64,000 nucleotides of DNA from Mesorhizobium loti (lineage in GTDB: Bacteria; Pseudomonadota; Alphaproteobacteria; Rhizobiales; Rhizobiaceae): positions 310,001-374,000 of the forward strand of contig NZ_PJRO01000001.1 of NCBI RefSeq assembly GCF_002858745.1, read 5' to 3'. Numbering within the stretch: the first letter of the stretch is position 1; each line of letters opens with the position of its first letter. The notes beneath the pieces are model-generated. The model saw nothing but the letters and a program-made list of their open reading frames with translations. It was not told the DNA's origin and searched no databases. Made by a program: the position numbers and the translations under genes. This document shows positions 52,960 through 62,374 of this stretch, piece by piece.

Positions 52960-53424
52960 ATGACGACGAAAAAAACCGGTGTTGACCAGCAGTTGATCCG
53001 CGATCTCGCGGGTATCCTGAACGACACCAACCTTACCGAAATCGAAGTCGAGCTCGGCGATCTTAAGCTGCGCGTCTCGCGCCATGCGCCGACCGTGCAC
53101 GCGGTTGCAGCGCCGGCTCCGGTCTTCGCCCAGGCTGCCGCTGCGCAGGCACCGGCTGCTCCCGCCGCGCCGAGCGCGGCCGAAGCCGCCAAGAACGCCG
53201 TGCCCTCGCCAATGGTCGGCACCGCTTATCTTTCTCCTTCGCCCGACGCCAAGTCTTTCGTCGAAATCGGCCAGAAGGTGAAGGAGGGTCAGACGCTGTT
53301 GATCATCGAAGCCATGAAGACGATGAACCAGATCCCCTCGCCGCGCGCCGGTACCGTAACGGCGATCCTGGTCGAGGACGCGCAGCCGGTCGAATACGGA
53401 ATGCCGCTCGTCGTGATCGAATAA
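52960..53424 (+). CDS. accB: Acetyl-CoA carboxylase biotin carboxyl carrier protein
   Basis: A 154-residue carrier. N-terminal helix domain, then an Ala/Pro-rich linker ([28 protein letters not shown]), then the biotinyl domain with the thumb and the biotinylation motif [10 protein letters not shown] whose Lys carries biotin. The ATG at 52960 follows GAAGG. Works with AccC and the AccAD transferase (not in this window) to make malonyl-CoA. 28 bases after aroQ, 18 before accC. Confidence 0.96.
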   Translation: MTTKKTGVDQQLIRDLAGILNDTNLTEIEVELGDLKLRVSRHAPTVHAVAAPAPVFAQAAAAQAPAAPAAPSAAEAAKNAVPSPMVGTAYLSPSPDAKSFVEIGQKVKEGQTLLIIEAMKTMNQIPSPRAGTVTAILVEDAQPVEYGMPLVVIE

Positions 53425-53442
53425 GGCGCGGGGACGGACGGA

Positions 53443-54786
53443 ATGTTCCAGAAGATCCTCATCGCCAATCGCGGCGAAATCGCGCTTCGGGTGCTGCGCG
53501 CCTGCAAGGAACTCGGCATCAAGACCGTCGTCGTGCATTCCACGGCCGACGCCGACGCCATGCATGTGCGGCTCGCCGACGAAAGCGTCTGCATCGGCCC
53601 GCCGCCCTCGCGCGACAGCTATCTCAACATCCATCAGATCGTCGCAGCATGTGAGATCACAGGCGCGGATGCCGTGCATCCCGGCTACGGCTTCCTGTCG
53701 GAGAACGCCAAGTTCGCCGATATCCTCTCTGCCCACAACATCACCTTCATCGGCCCCTCCGGCGACCATATCCGCATCATGGGCGACAAGATCGAGGCCA
53801 AGCGCACAGCCAAGCGCCTCGGCATTCCAGTCGTCCCCGGCTCCGACGGCGCGGTTTCCGAAGAAAAGGAAGCCAAGCGCATCGCCGCCGAGATCGGCTA
53901 TCCAGTCATCATCAAGGCTTCCGCCGGCGGCGGCGGCCGCGGCATGAAGGTGGCGCGCACCGAAGACGACCTCGAGGTGGCACTTGCCACCGCGCGCTCG
54001 GAAGCGGGAGCGGCCTTCGGCGACGACGCGGTCTATATCGAAAAGTATCTCGAAAAGCCGCGTCACATCGAATTGCAGGTGTTCGGTGACGGCGCAGGCA
54101 AGGGTGTGCATTTCGGCGAGCGTGACTGTTCGTTGCAGCGCCGCCACCAGAAAGTGTGGGAGGAGGCCAATTCTCCTGCCCTCAACGAGGAAGAGCGCGC
54201 CCGCATCGGCAACATCTGCGCCAGCGCCGTCGCCGATCTTGGCTATTCCGGCGCCGGCACGATCGAATTCCTCTACGAGAATGGCGAGTTCTATTTCATC
54301 GAGATGAACACGCGCCTGCAGGTGGAGCATCCGGTCACGGAAGCGATCACCGGCATCGATCTCGTGCATGAGCAGATCCGTGTCGCCTCCGGCGGCGGGC
54401 TCTCGGTTCGGCAGGAAGACATCAAGTTCAACGGCCATGCCATCGAATGCCGGATCAATGCCGAGGATCCGCGCACCTTTACGCCCTCGCCCGGCACGAT
54501 CACGCATTTCCATACACCGGGCGGCCTCGGCATCCGCGTCGATTCCGGCGTCTACTCGGGCTACCGCATCCCGCCTTACTACGACAGCCTGATCGGCAAG
54601 CTGATCGTACATGGCCGCAACCGCGTCGAATGCATGATGCGCCTGCGCCGGGCGCTGGATGAGTTCGTTGTCGATGGCATCAACACCACGCTGCCGTTGT
54701 TCCGCGACCTCGTCGGCAACTCCGACATCGCCAATGGCGACTATGACATCCACTGGCTGGAAAAGTATCTGGCCAAGGGGGAGTGA
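53443..54786 (+). CDS. accC: Acetyl-CoA carboxylase biotin carboxylase subunit
   Basis: A 447-residue ATP-grasp enzyme that carboxylates AccB-bound biotin. N-terminal MFQKILIANRGEIALRVLRACKELGI, HPGYGFLSENAKFA, the glycine-rich ATP loop KASAGGGGRGMK, FIEMNTRLQVEHPVTE (metal/ATP and catalytic Glu/Asn), and a C-terminal RINAEDP domain. 18 bases after accB; a RIME-like repeat separates it from aat. Confidence 0.97.
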   Translation: MFQKILIANRGEIALRVLRACKELGIKTVVVHSTADADAMHVRLADESVCIGPPPSRDSYLNIHQIVAACEITGADAVHPGYGFLSENAKFADILSAHNITFIGPSGDHIRIMGDKIEAKRTAKRLGIPVVPGSDGAVSEEKEAKRIAAEIGYPVIIKASAGGGGRGMKVARTEDDLEVALATARSEAGAAFGDDAVYIEKYLEKPRHIELQVFGDGAGKGVHFGERDCSLQRRHQKVWEEANSPALNEEERARIGNICASAVADLGYSGAGTIEFLYENGEFYFIEMNTRLQVEHPVTEAITGIDLVHEQIRVASGGGLSVRQEDIKFNGHAIECRINAEDPRTFTPSPGTITHFHTPGGLGIRVDSGVYSGYRIPPYYDSLIGKLIVHGRNRVECMMRLRRALDEFVVDGINTTLPLFRDLVGNSDIANGDYDIHWLEKYLAKGE

Positions 54787-54830
54787 AAGGCAGTGCGTCC
54801 TTCGAGGTTTCCCCCGAGGAACGCACCGAT

Positions 54831-54928
54831 AGAGCAATTTCAGCAAAAGTGCGTAGCGGTTTTGCGTCCGGAATTGCGTAAAAACAGAGAGATAGAGCGT
54901 TTCCGCTAAAAGCGGGAACGCTCCAGCG
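54831..54928 (+). repeat. RIME-like repeat, copy C
   Basis: Complete two-hairpin copy in the same orientation as copy A: AGAGCAATTT, AGCGGTTTTGCGTCC, GGAATTG, then stem AGCGTTTCCGC / GCGGGAACGCT. It ends six bases before the aat ATG, so it makes up the whole aat leader. Confidence 0.85.
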
Positions 54929-54933
54929 TTGAG

Positions 54934-55551
54934 ATGACTCGCCCTTTCGCGCCCGGCTATCGTATTCCAACCGACCTTCTGCTCAAGGCCTATGCCTCGG
55001 GCGTCTTTCCGATGGCCGAGAGCGCCGGCGATCCGGAAGTGTTCTGGGTGCGACCGGAAAAGCGTGGTGTCATCCCGCTCGACGGCTTCCATATTCCGAA
55101 AAGCCTCGCCAAGACGATCCGCAAGGCTTCTTTCGACATACGCTTCGACCATGATATCGCCGCGACCATCGACGGCTGCGCCGAACGGCGGGAAGAACGT
55201 CAGTCGACCTGGATCAACGCGCCGATCCGCGAAGCCTATCTGCAACTGGCCCAGATGAGCCATTGCCATTCGGTCGAAGCCTGGCGGGAAGGACGCCTCG
55301 TCGGCGGCCTTTATGGCGTATCGCTCGGCCGCGTCTTCTTCGGTGAAAGCATGTTTTCGCGAGAAACCGATGCCTCCAAGGTCTGCCTCGTCCGTCTAGT
55401 CGAGCGTCTCAAGGAGCGCGGTTTTGCCTTGCTCGACACCCAGTTCACCACCGAACATCTGAAACGCTTCGGCGCCGTAGACGTGCCGCGCGGTCGCTAT
55501 GAAAAGATGCTGGCCGCGGCCCTGAAGGGTGAAGCGGCGTTTAACACCTGA
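54934..55551 (+). CDS. aat: Leucyl/phenylalanyl-tRNA--protein transferase
   Basis: A 205-residue enzyme of the N-end rule, adding Leu or Phe to N-terminal Arg/Lys so that ClpAPS can degrade the protein. Family motifs: [76 protein letters not shown]. It is bracketed by two RIME-like copies in the same direction (54831-54928 and 55550-55617). Its Shine-Dalgarno is poor (GTTGAG) because the leader is repeat sequence. Confidence 0.95.
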   Translation: MTRPFAPGYRIPTDLLLKAYASGVFPMAESAGDPEVFWVRPEKRGVIPLDGFHIPKSLAKTIRKASFDIRFDHDIAATIDGCAERREERQSTWINAPIREAYLQLAQMSHCHSVEAWREGRLVGGLYGVSLGRVFFGESMFSRETDASKVCLVRLVERLKERGFALLDTQFTTEHLKRFGAVDVPRGRYEKMLAAALKGEAAFNT

Positions 55552-55617
55552 GCAATTCCAACAAAGGTGCGCAGCGGTTTTGCGTCCGGAATTGCTAAAA
55601 CAAGAGCGGATTAGAAT
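55550..55617 (+). repeat. RIME-like repeat, copy D (truncated)
   Basis: First hairpin only: GAGCAATTCC ... AGCGGTTTTGCGTCC ... GGAATTG, then a short AT-rich remnant. Its first bases are shared with the aat TGA stop (55549-55551). Confidence 0.75.
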
Positions 55618-55632
55618 CGTGAGCGCAGCCGG

Positions 55633-56295
55633 TCAGTTGGTCGGCTGCTTGCTGTTGACCTTGGCGGGTGCTCCACCAGACGACGGCTTTGCCGCGACAG
55701 GCGCCGGTACGTCGGACTTCTGCTTGCAGCCCTTCAGCCACACGTCATAGACGGCGTGCTCGACGGCGTTGATGCCGGGGCTTTCTGCGAACATCCAGCC
55801 CGTGAAGATGCGGCGGATCTTGCGATCGAGCGTGATCTCGTCGACCTCGACGAAGGAGTCCGTTTTCGGGGCCTCTGCACCAGGACGCGAATAACACACG
55901 CGCGGCGTCACCTGCAGCGCGCCGAACTGCACCGTCTCGTCGATATAGACGTCGAAATTGATGATGCGGCCGGTGATCTTGTCGATGCCGGAAAACTCGG
56001 CGACCGGGTTGGCTACGCGCTCCGCCTTCGGCTCCGCCGCCGGCTTGTTCTGAGCAGGCTGCTTCTGGCCGGGTTGGCTTTGGGCGGGCTGCTGCTCCGG
56101 GGCCGGTTCCTGGGCAGGCTGTTCCTGGACGGGCTGCCCCTGGTTGGCGTCCGGCTGGACCTCAAATGGCACTTGGGATGGCGTTTCGCCGGCCGGCGGA
56201 TCCCACGGCATCTGCTGCGAGTTCGCGTGAAGCGGATACGCAACCGCCAGCATCGTTGCCAAGGCGCCGGTCGAAAGGCGGCTGAAAGATCTCAT
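55633..56295 (-). CDS. Exported DUF2155 protein
   Basis: A 220-residue periplasmic protein. Signal peptide to about residue 26, then a Gln/Pro-rich stretch (QPVQEQPAQEPAPEQQPAQSQPGQKQPAQ), then the DUF2155 domain (PF09923) from about 100 to 195: FSGIDKITGRIINFDVYIDETVQFGALQVTPRVCYSRP ... RRIFTGWMFAESPGINAVEHAVYDVWLKGC. Two Cys (CYSRP, KGCK) may form a disulfide. Conserved in alphaproteobacteria beside accBC-aat and NDUFA12; function unknown. The low-complexity linker reads cleanly as coding in this frame. Confidence 0.9.
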   Translation of the reverse strand: MRSFSRLSTGALATMLAVAYPLHANSQQMPWDPPAGETPSQVPFEVQPDANQGQPVQEQPAQEPAPEQQPAQSQPGQKQPAQNKPAAEPKAERVANPVAEFSGIDKITGRIINFDVYIDETVQFGALQVTPRVCYSRPGAEAPKTDSFVEVDEITLDRKIRRIFTGWMFAESPGINAVEHAVYDVWLKGCKQKSDVPAPVAAKPSSGGAPAKVNSKQPTN

Positions 56296-56405
56296 ACGGA
56301 CGACCCGTCTTTGGGCAGGTGATTCTCAACGCCCAAAGGTAGAGCGTTCCGGCGAAGCGAACCAGCTAAACGGCAAATGTGGCGAGAACCCGAACCGTTG
56401 TCGGT

Positions 56406-56804
56406 TCAGGAACCCGGCGTCCAGGCATCGTAATCGCCCGTCACCTGCGGACGATGCTGGCTGCCGAGGATCGAGCCTTTCGGGCGGTATGCTGCGGCGC
56501 TGCCGGTCAGGTTGGGCTCATGCGGCTTCTGCCATTCGCGCGGCTTATATGTTTCGTTCACCGGTGCAATATCGATGCGGTGATGGATCCAGCCATGCCA
56601 GCCGGGCGGGATGGCCGAAGCTTCCGATTTTCCGGCATAGATCACCCAACGGCGGGTTTGCCCGTCGGAATTGATGCCACCTTCGTAATAGATGTTGCCG
56701 AATTCATCCTGGCCAACCCTCTTGCCATGGCGCCAGGTATGGAAACGCGTGCCCAGCGTCTGGCCGTTCCACCAGGTGAAAAACTGCGTCAGAAAGCCTG
56801 CCAT
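56406..56804 (-). CDS. NDUFA12-like complex I accessory subunit
   Basis: A 132-residue protein. Start MAGFLTQFFTWWNGQTLGTRFHTWRHGKRVGQDEFGNIYYE matches the NDUFA12 / B17.2 family (PF05071), an extra subunit of alphaproteobacterial and mitochondrial complex I (NADH:ubiquinone oxidoreductase). The RWVIYAG and WHGWIHHRIDIAP blocks are typical. The start at 56804 follows GAGGA. It precedes DUF2155 on the same strand, the usual alphaproteobacterial pair. Confidence 0.93.
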   Translation of the reverse strand: MAGFLTQFFTWWNGQTLGTRFHTWRHGKRVGQDEFGNIYYEGGINSDGQTRRWVIYAGKSEASAIPPGWHGWIHHRIDIAPVNETYKPREWQKPHEPNLTGSAAAYRPKGSILGSQHRPQVTGDYDAWTPGS

Positions 56805-57063
56805 GCTGGTCCTCGCGGGCGTTTGCCGTTGCCTGCTTATGGCGCTCTGCCGGGCGGAAGGCAAGGGTCTAGATCGCCACGATGGGGCGGAGCCCCCTTC
56901 TCCCTTTGCTGGTAGACGGAGACAAGGAAAAGTGCCCATCCATTTCGCAACTGCTCAAAGTCATCTCGCACTTGCAAAATAATTAGCCGATCCTTATCCC
57001 TTAACATGCTCGGTCCACCGGGCTTTCGGACAGGTCCTGCCTGACCGTTGAGGGAGGAAAAAG

Positions 57064-57903
57064 ATGGCTTCCGACGCGACTGCGGCTTTGTCCCGCATTA
57101 CGCCTGCAGAGCTGTCAGCCCGCAAGGGCGGCACGCCAATCGTCTGCCTGACCGCTTACACCTATCCCATAGCACGCCTGCTTGATCCGCATGTCGATCT
57201 TCTGCTGGTCGGCGACAGTGTTGCCATGGTCCTGCATGGTCACAAGACAACGCTCGGCGCCACCATGGACATGATGATCCTGCATGGCCAGGCAGTGATG
57301 CGCGGCGCGCGTCGTGCCTGTGTGGTGCTCGATATGCCGGCCGGCAGCTATGAGAGCTCGCCCGCAAAGGCTCTCGCCTCCGCTCGCCGCCTCATCGGCG
57401 AAACCGGCTGCGATGCCGTGAAGCTGGAGGGCGGGGTCGACGTGGCGGCGCAAATCGCCACCATTACCAGCGCTGGCATTCCTGTCATGGGCCATATCGG
57501 GCTGCAGCCGCAATCGGTCGAAAAGGACGGCGGCTACAAGATCAAGGGCGGTACCGATGCCGCCATCGCAGCGCTCCTGGCCGACGCCGAAGCCGTCGAG
57601 CGTGCAGGTGCGTTCTCGATGGTCATCGAAGGCACGGTGGAGCCGGTGGCGGCCGAGATCACGCGCCGATCCTCAACCCCCACCATCGGCATCGGTGCAA
57701 GTGCGGCCTGCGACGGCCAGATCCTCGTTGTCGACGACGCGATCGGCCTGACCGTCGACCGCGTGCCGAAATTCGTCAAGGAATATGCCGGGCTGCGCGA
57801 CACGGTGGCCGAGGCAGCCGCGCGCTACGCCACGGAAGTGCACGCTCGTACCTTCCCCGGTCCCGAACATGTCTTTCAACCGAAGGGCACAAAAGAATCA
57901 TGA
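57064..57903 (+). CDS. panB: 3-methyl-2-oxobutanoate hydroxymethyltransferase
   Basis: A 279-residue TIM-barrel enzyme, first committed step of pantothenate synthesis (alpha-ketoisovalerate plus methylene-THF to ketopantoate). Motifs: LTAYTYPIARLLDPHVDLLLVGDSVAMVLHGHKTTL (metal Asp), VKLEGG, VMGHIGLQPQSV with catalytic Glu and the IGIGAS loop. GGAGG upstream of ATG. Its last codons overlap the panC start (ATGA). Confidence 0.96.
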   Translation: MASDATAALSRITPAELSARKGGTPIVCLTAYTYPIARLLDPHVDLLLVGDSVAMVLHGHKTTLGATMDMMILHGQAVMRGARRACVVLDMPAGSYESSPAKALASARRLIGETGCDAVKLEGGVDVAAQIATITSAGIPVMGHIGLQPQSVEKDGGYKIKGGTDAAIAALLADAEAVERAGAFSMVIEGTVEPVAAEITRRSSTPTIGIGASAACDGQILVVDDAIGLTVDRVPKFVKEYAGLRDTVAEAAARYATEVHARTFPGPEHVFQPKGTKES

Positions 57904-58751
57904 AACGTCCGCAAGTCGTTGAAAGCGTTTCCGATCTGCGCTCCGTCGTGCGGGAATGGCGTAGGCAGGGCCTGAGCGTAGCCATGGTGCCGACCATGGG
58001 TGCCTTGCATGACGGCCACGTTTCGTTGATGCGCATCGCGCTCGAGCGCGCCGACCGTTGCGTGGTGTCGATCTTCGTCAATCCGACGCAGTTCGCACCG
58101 ACCGAGGACCTGGATAAATATCCGCGCCAGCTTGCCGCCGATCTCGATCGGCTGGCAGAAGCCGGCGTGCAGCTTGCGTTTACGCCGACAGCGGCGGAAA
58201 TGTACCCCGAAGGCTTCGATGCGAAGGTGGTTATCAGCGGTCCCTCGGCCGGACTGGAAACAGATTTCCGCCCGACTTTTTTCGAGGGCGTCGCCACGGT
58301 GGTCGCCAAGCTCCTCCTTCAGGTTCTGCCCGACTGCGCGATTTTCGGTGAGAAGGATTATCAGCAGCTCTGCGTGGTGAAAAAGCTCTGCTGCGATCTG
58401 GACATTCCGGTCGAGATCATCGGCGCACCGACCGTGCGCGACACCGAGGGCCTCGCGATGTCGTCGCGCAACGCATATCTTTCGCCGGCCGAGCTCACCG
58501 TGGCACGACAACTCAACAAAATCCTGCGCCAGGCAGCGCAAGCTTTGCGACTTGGCGCCAACGCACAGGAAACGCTGGACAAGGCCCGCCGGCAAGTCCT
58601 CGAAGCCGGCTTCGGCAGCGTTGACTATGTCGAAGCGCGCGCGAGTGACACGCTGGCGCCATGGCGACGCGACCGCGACGGCCGCATTCTCGTCGCGGCC
58701 CGCCTCGGCGCCACGCGGCTGATCGACAATGTCGAGGTCGTGCGCAGCTGA
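57900..58751 (+). CDS. panC: Pantothenate synthetase
   Basis: A 283-residue enzyme joining pantoate and beta-alanine via pantoyl adenylate. Nucleotidyltransferase motifs: VPTMGALHDGHVSLM (HIGH-like), SIFVNPTQF, FGEKDYQQLCVV and MSSRNAYLSP (KMSKS-like). Starts inside panB (ATGA overlap), so the two are coupled. Confidence 0.96.
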   Translation: MKRPQVVESVSDLRSVVREWRRQGLSVAMVPTMGALHDGHVSLMRIALERADRCVVSIFVNPTQFAPTEDLDKYPRQLAADLDRLAEAGVQLAFTPTAAEMYPEGFDAKVVISGPSAGLETDFRPTFFEGVATVVAKLLLQVLPDCAIFGEKDYQQLCVVKKLCCDLDIPVEIIGAPTVRDTEGLAMSSRNAYLSPAELTVARQLNKILRQAAQALRLGANAQETLDKARRQVLEAGFGSVDYVEARASDTLAPWRRDRDGRILVAARLGATRLIDNVEVVRS

Positions 58752-58769
58752 GTGCCGGGATATCAGGAG

Positions 58770-59282
58770 TCAGCCGCCGACAATGGCTTGCGCCGTCTTG
58801 GATCGGGGCCGCGCCAGCAGATAGAATGCCAGGATGTGGGTAATCATCAAAGCCGGCACATAGAGGATCGGAATCCAGTAGGCCGCGACCAACTCGCCCG
58901 CCCGTTCCGGAAGCCCGTATTGTACGCCATGATAATAGTTGATGAGGAGATCGGCAGCTCCCACCACGTTGAAGGCGACGACGAACAGCCAGAACAGTGG
59001 CCGCACCCGAACTGTCAGCAACGCAATCATGGCAAGCACCCCTGTGATGAAATCGCCATAGGCAGCGGACGAGGCAAAACCAGCGGGCAGTCCCGAACCG
59101 ACGATACCGGGGATGATGAAGACCAGGCCGAAGAAGCGAAAACTGTGCAGCATGGCAATAGCGCGCTGAGCCTGCAAATGGTCCATCGACTTCAGTTTAG
59201 GCAACACATAGGCGCCCAGCACCAGCAACCAGGGCACATAGCCGAGAACGAGTTGGACCGTGAAAATGGTCGCCGGCGACAT
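58770..59282 (-). CDS. Four-helix membrane protein of unknown function
   Basis: A 170-residue inner-membrane protein. The best start is ATG 59282, six bases after CGGGAG; an ATG two codons earlier directly abuts that Shine-Dalgarno. Hydrophobic segments: IFTVQLVLGYVPWLLVLGAYVL, AIAMLHSFRFFGLVFIIPGIVG, FITGVLAMIALLTVRVRPLFWLFVVAFNVVGAADLLIN, PILYVPALMITHILAFYLLA. I do not recognise a named family. It is divergent from the TetR gene, with the palindromic operator between them, so it is the likely target of that regulator. Confidence 0.85.
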   Translation of the reverse strand: MSPATIFTVQLVLGYVPWLLVLGAYVLPKLKSMDHLQAQRAIAMLHSFRFFGLVFIIPGIVGSGLPAGFASSAAYGDFITGVLAMIALLTVRVRPLFWLFVVAFNVVGAADLLINYYHGVQYGLPERAGELVAAYWIPILYVPALMITHILAFYLLARPRSKTAQAIVGG

Positions 59283-59346
59283 ATGCATCTCCCGTCGGGA
59301 CTCTCCCGACCAGCATGAACGATGGAATGCGACAGTATCGGCCATT

Positions 59347-59371
59347 ATGATGGTACCCGTTGGTACCAAAG
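59347..59371. promoter_or_regulatory. Candidate TetR operator
   Basis: Two GGTACC palindromes (59352-59357 and 59362-59367) separated by CGTT; the second lies in a perfect TTGGTACCAA palindrome (59360-59369). It sits between the divergent membrane-protein gene and the TetR gene, 15 bases before the TetR ATG. Confidence 0.6.
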
Positions 59372-59385
59372 TCAAGGAAGACGGT

Positions 59386-60024
59386 ATGGCGACAGAAACC
59401 AAGACCCCGCCGTCGGATGGCGTGGACCAGAAGCCTGCCCGGGCGCGCATCATCGACGCCGCTTTCGTGGCCTTTGGTGTGCGTGGCTATGCTCAGACGA
59501 GCATGCTGGAGATCGCGACCCGCGCCAAAGTCTCCAAGCGCGAGCTCTATGCGTTGGTCGGCAACAAGCACGACATGCTGGTCGCCTGCATCACGGAACG
59601 CACCGGCCGCATGCGACCTACGGCCGAAATGCCCGAGCCTTCTGATCGCGAGAGCCTTGCCGCCGTGCTGTCGGCATTCGGCGAAAGACTGCTTTGCGAA
59701 GTCAGCGATCCAGTTGTTCTCGGCGTTTTTCGCCTTGCTATCGCAGAAGCCGAACGGGCGCCGGAGATTGCGCAAGCGCTGGATTCGATCGGTCGGGCGG
59801 CAGCGCGGAAGGAACTGGCCGCGATCCTGGAGCACGCGCAGTCGCACAGCCTGCTGGGTGGAGATACCGCTGAAATGACGGAACGCTTCCTGGCGTTGTT
59901 ATGGGGTGACCTGATGATGAAACTGCTGCTTTGCCTTGCCGAGCCGCCTGTAGCTGAAGAAGTCAGGCGCCGCGCCCGTGACGCAGTCTCAGGCTTCCTG
60001 CGACTGCAACCGACAAGGTCGTAA
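59386..60024 (+). CDS. TetR-family repressor
   Basis: A 212-residue regulator. The N-terminal HTH is ARARIIDAAFVAFGVRGYAQTSMLEIATRAKVSKRELYALVGNKHDML; the C-terminal ligand domain is helical and of unknown specificity. AAGGAAG precedes the ATG at 59386; the open frame extends 42 codons upstream into the divergent promoter, so that part is not real. It probably controls itself and the adjacent membrane-protein gene through the GGTACC operator. Confidence 0.9.
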   Translation: MATETKTPPSDGVDQKPARARIIDAAFVAFGVRGYAQTSMLEIATRAKVSKRELYALVGNKHDMLVACITERTGRMRPTAEMPEPSDRESLAAVLSAFGERLLCEVSDPVVLGVFRLAIAEAERAPEIAQALDSIGRAAARKELAAILEHAQSHSLLGGDTAEMTERFLALLWGDLMMKLLLCLAEPPVAEEVRRRARDAVSGFLRLQPTRS

Positions 60025-60055
60025 GCACGCCTCGTGAGCGACAGTCATTGCGTTC

Positions 60056-60547
60056 TCACCCCAATTGTTTCTCGAACACGAGCGCCGGGATACCGGATCC
60101 GGTAGCACCGCAATCGTTGCTCAGGCCAATCTCGGTGAAGCCATTGGCCTTGTAGAAGCGGATTGCCGGCGCATTGGCGCCCTCCACTTCCAGCCGCAGT
60201 GTGTTGGCTTCCGGAAAGCTGTCTTCGATCTCTTCCAGCAGCATGCTACCGATGCCTTTGTGCTGGAACGCCGGCAACACATAGAGCTGGCGCAACTTGA
60301 CCACCTTCGGATCATCGGTGGCGGCAGCAAAGGCCACGCCGGCAATGGTCTTGCCGTCGTCGGCAACCAGAAACTCAGAGTTTGGCTGGCTCAGGCGCGC
60401 TTTGAGTGCGGCTGGCGTGTGCCACTGGCCGGTGATCTCGTTCACCCGTTCCACGCCATAGATCGCGTCGTATGTGGCATGCCATGTCTCGGCGAGCAGT
60501 GCCTTGACCGCTTCGAGGTCGCGCTCACTCGCCGTACGCACGAACAT
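60056..60547 (-). CDS. GNAT-family N-acetyltransferase
   Basis: A 163-residue acetyl-CoA-dependent transferase. Typical GNAT motif A: LYVLPAFQHKGIGSMLLEEI (QxxGxG), with LRLEVEGANAPAIRFYKANGFTEIG in motif B. Substrate unknown. It starts five bases after gatB on the same strand and is likely cotranscribed. Confidence 0.9.
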   Translation of the reverse strand: MFVRTASERDLEAVKALLAETWHATYDAIYGVERVNEITGQWHTPAALKARLSQPNSEFLVADDGKTIAGVAFAAATDDPKVVKLRQLYVLPAFQHKGIGSMLLEEIEDSFPEANTLRLEVEGANAPAIRFYKANGFTEIGLSNDCGATGSGIPALVFEKQLG

Positions 60548-60552
60548 GGCTA

Positions 60553-62067
60553 TTATTCCGGGATGCCGAGCTTGGCCTTGACGAGGTCGTTGACCGCCTG
60601 CGGATTGGCCTTGCCGCCGGTCACCTTCATGACCTGACCGACGAACCAGCCAGCCATCGTCGGCTTTGCCTTGGCCTGTTCGACCTTGTCCGGATTGGCT
60701 GCGATCACCTCATCCACCGCCTTTTCGATGGCACCGGTGTCGGTAACCTGTTTCATGCCGCGCGACTCGACCAGTTCCTTCGGATCGCCACCCTCGTTCC
60801 AGACGATCTCGAACAGGTCCTTTGCGATCTTGCCGGAAATGGTGCCCTCCTTGATGAGGTCTACAATGCCACCGAGCTGAGCAGGCGAAACGGGAGTCTC
60901 TTCAATGGCTTTGCCGGACTTGTTCAAGGCACCCAGCAGGTCGTTGATGACCCAGTTCGCCACCGCCTTGCCGTCACGGCCTGCCGCCACCTGTTCGAAA
61001 TAATCGGCGATCGCCTTTTCCGACACCAGGATCGAGGCGTCGTAAGCCGAAAGGCCGAGCTTTTCGACAAGACGCGTCTTCTTGTCGTCCGGCAGTTCCG
61101 GCAGATGCCTGGCAAGTTCCTCGACATAAGCCTGATCGAACTCCAGCGGCAAAAGATCCGGATCGGGGAAATAGCGATAGTCATGCGCCTCTTCCTTCGA
61201 ACGCATGGAGCGCGTCTCGCCCTTCACCGCATCGTACAGGCGGGTTTCCTGGTCGATCTTGCCGCCGTCTTCCAGGATGGCGATCTGACGACGCGCCTCA
61301 TATTCGATGGCCTGACCGATGAAGCGGATCGAGTTCATGTTCTTGATCTCGCAGCGCGTGCCAAAGCCCTCGCCCGGCCGCCGCACAGAAACGTTGACGT
61401 CGGCGCGCAAGGAACCCTCGTCCATGTTGCCGTCGCAGGTTCCGAGATAACGCACGATGGTGCGCAGCTTGGTGATGTACGCCTTGGCTTCGTCGGAGGA
61501 ACGGATGTCCGGCTTCGACACGATCTCCATCAGCGCCACACCGGAGCGATTGAGATCGACATAGGACATCGTCGGATGCTGGTCGTGCATCGACTTGCCG
61601 GCGTCCTGCTCCAGATGCAGGCGCTCGATGCCAACCTCGATGTCTTCGAACTCACCCTTCTTGTCCGGGCCGACGGAAACGATCACCGTGCCCTCGCCGA
61701 CGATCGGCTGCTTGAACTGCGAAATCTGGTAACCCTGCGGCAGGTCCGGATAGAAATAGTTCTTCCGGTCGAAAACCGACTTGTGGTTGATCTGGGCCTT
61801 CAGACCGAGGCCGGTGCGGATCGCCTGACGCACACACTCCTCGTTGATCACCGGCAGCATGCCGGGCATGGCTGCGTCGACAAGCGACACATTGGCATTG
61901 GGCGCGGCCCCGAAAGCCGTCGAGGCGCCGGAGAACAGCTTTGCCTGCGAGGTCACCTGCGCATGGACCTCCATGCCGATGATAACCTCCCAGTCGCCGG
62001 TGGCACCGGGAATCAAACGCTTGGGGTCGGGCGTGCGGGTGTCGATGAGGGTCATGGAGGCCTGCAT
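60553..62067 (-). CDS. gatB: Asp-tRNA(Asn)/Glu-tRNA(Gln) amidotransferase subunit B
   Basis: About 504 residues. N-terminal [24 protein letters not shown], catalytic-domain blocks [46 protein letters not shown] and [11 protein letters not shown], then a GatB/YqeY C-terminal tRNA-binding domain (from about 350, [32 protein letters not shown]). With GatA and GatC it makes Gln-tRNA(Gln) and/or Asn-tRNA(Asn), needed where GlnRS is absent. The start may be 62067 or four codons later at 62055; neither has a strong Shine-Dalgarno. Confidence 0.96.
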   Translation of the reverse strand: MQASMTLIDTRTPDPKRLIPGATGDWEVIIGMEVHAQVTSQAKLFSGASTAFGAAPNANVSLVDAAMPGMLPVINEECVRQAIRTGLGLKAQINHKSVFDRKNYFYPDLPQGYQISQFKQPIVGEGTVIVSVGPDKKGEFEDIEVGIERLHLEQDAGKSMHDQHPTMSYVDLNRSGVALMEIVSKPDIRSSDEAKAYITKLRTIVRYLGTCDGNMDEGSLRADVNVSVRRPGEGFGTRCEIKNMNSIRFIGQAIEYEARRQIAILEDGGKIDQETRLYDAVKGETRSMRSKEEAHDYRYFPDPDLLPLEFDQAYVEELARHLPELPDDKKTRLVEKLGLSAYDASILVSEKAIADYFEQVAAGRDGKAVANWVINDLLGALNKSGKAIEETPVSPAQLGGIVDLIKEGTISGKIAKDLFEIVWNEGGDPKELVESRGMKQVTDTGAIEKAVDEVIAANPDKVEQAKAKPTMAGWFVGQVMKVTGGKANPQAVNDLVKAKLGIPE

Positions 62068-62374
62068 TCAGGAAGCTTGAAAATCGTCGATTTGGGCTAG
62101 CGCAACCGGCGGCATGAGGCAAGACACCGAAAACGCCACCGCGCATCGCCCTATGTAGGAAAAACTTTGCGTGCCGTCATCTCGCACCTGCGAAGGCGAG
62201 GTCTGTTCTGCTCTGCAACGCGGAATCTTTAAGACGAAATTCCTGTTATCGCGACTGGCCGGGCAAAGCGGTCCTTTGATCCGGAAGCCGGCTTTGTGGA
62301 CGATAAGGGCAGGTTTCGCATTCCGCGCCGCCAACCCTTTCGCCTCCGAAGGCTATTTTCGACCGAGGACTGTT
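62068..62374. other. Divergent interval upstream of metQ with a small hairpin
   Basis: 307 bases between gatB and metQ. It must hold the gatB and metQ promoters. At 62271-62301 a nested hairpin is visible (GTCC / GGAC enclosing CCGG / CCGG), 74 bases before the metQ ATG. No standard SAM riboswitch consensus is seen. No gene. Confidence 0.45.

Noticed and set aside
62200..62374. SAM-II riboswitch before metQ
   Set aside because: Looked for the SAM-II consensus (GATTTGA, CCGGC, GCAGCCA, GTTAAA) and did not find the required order; only a small hairpin is present.
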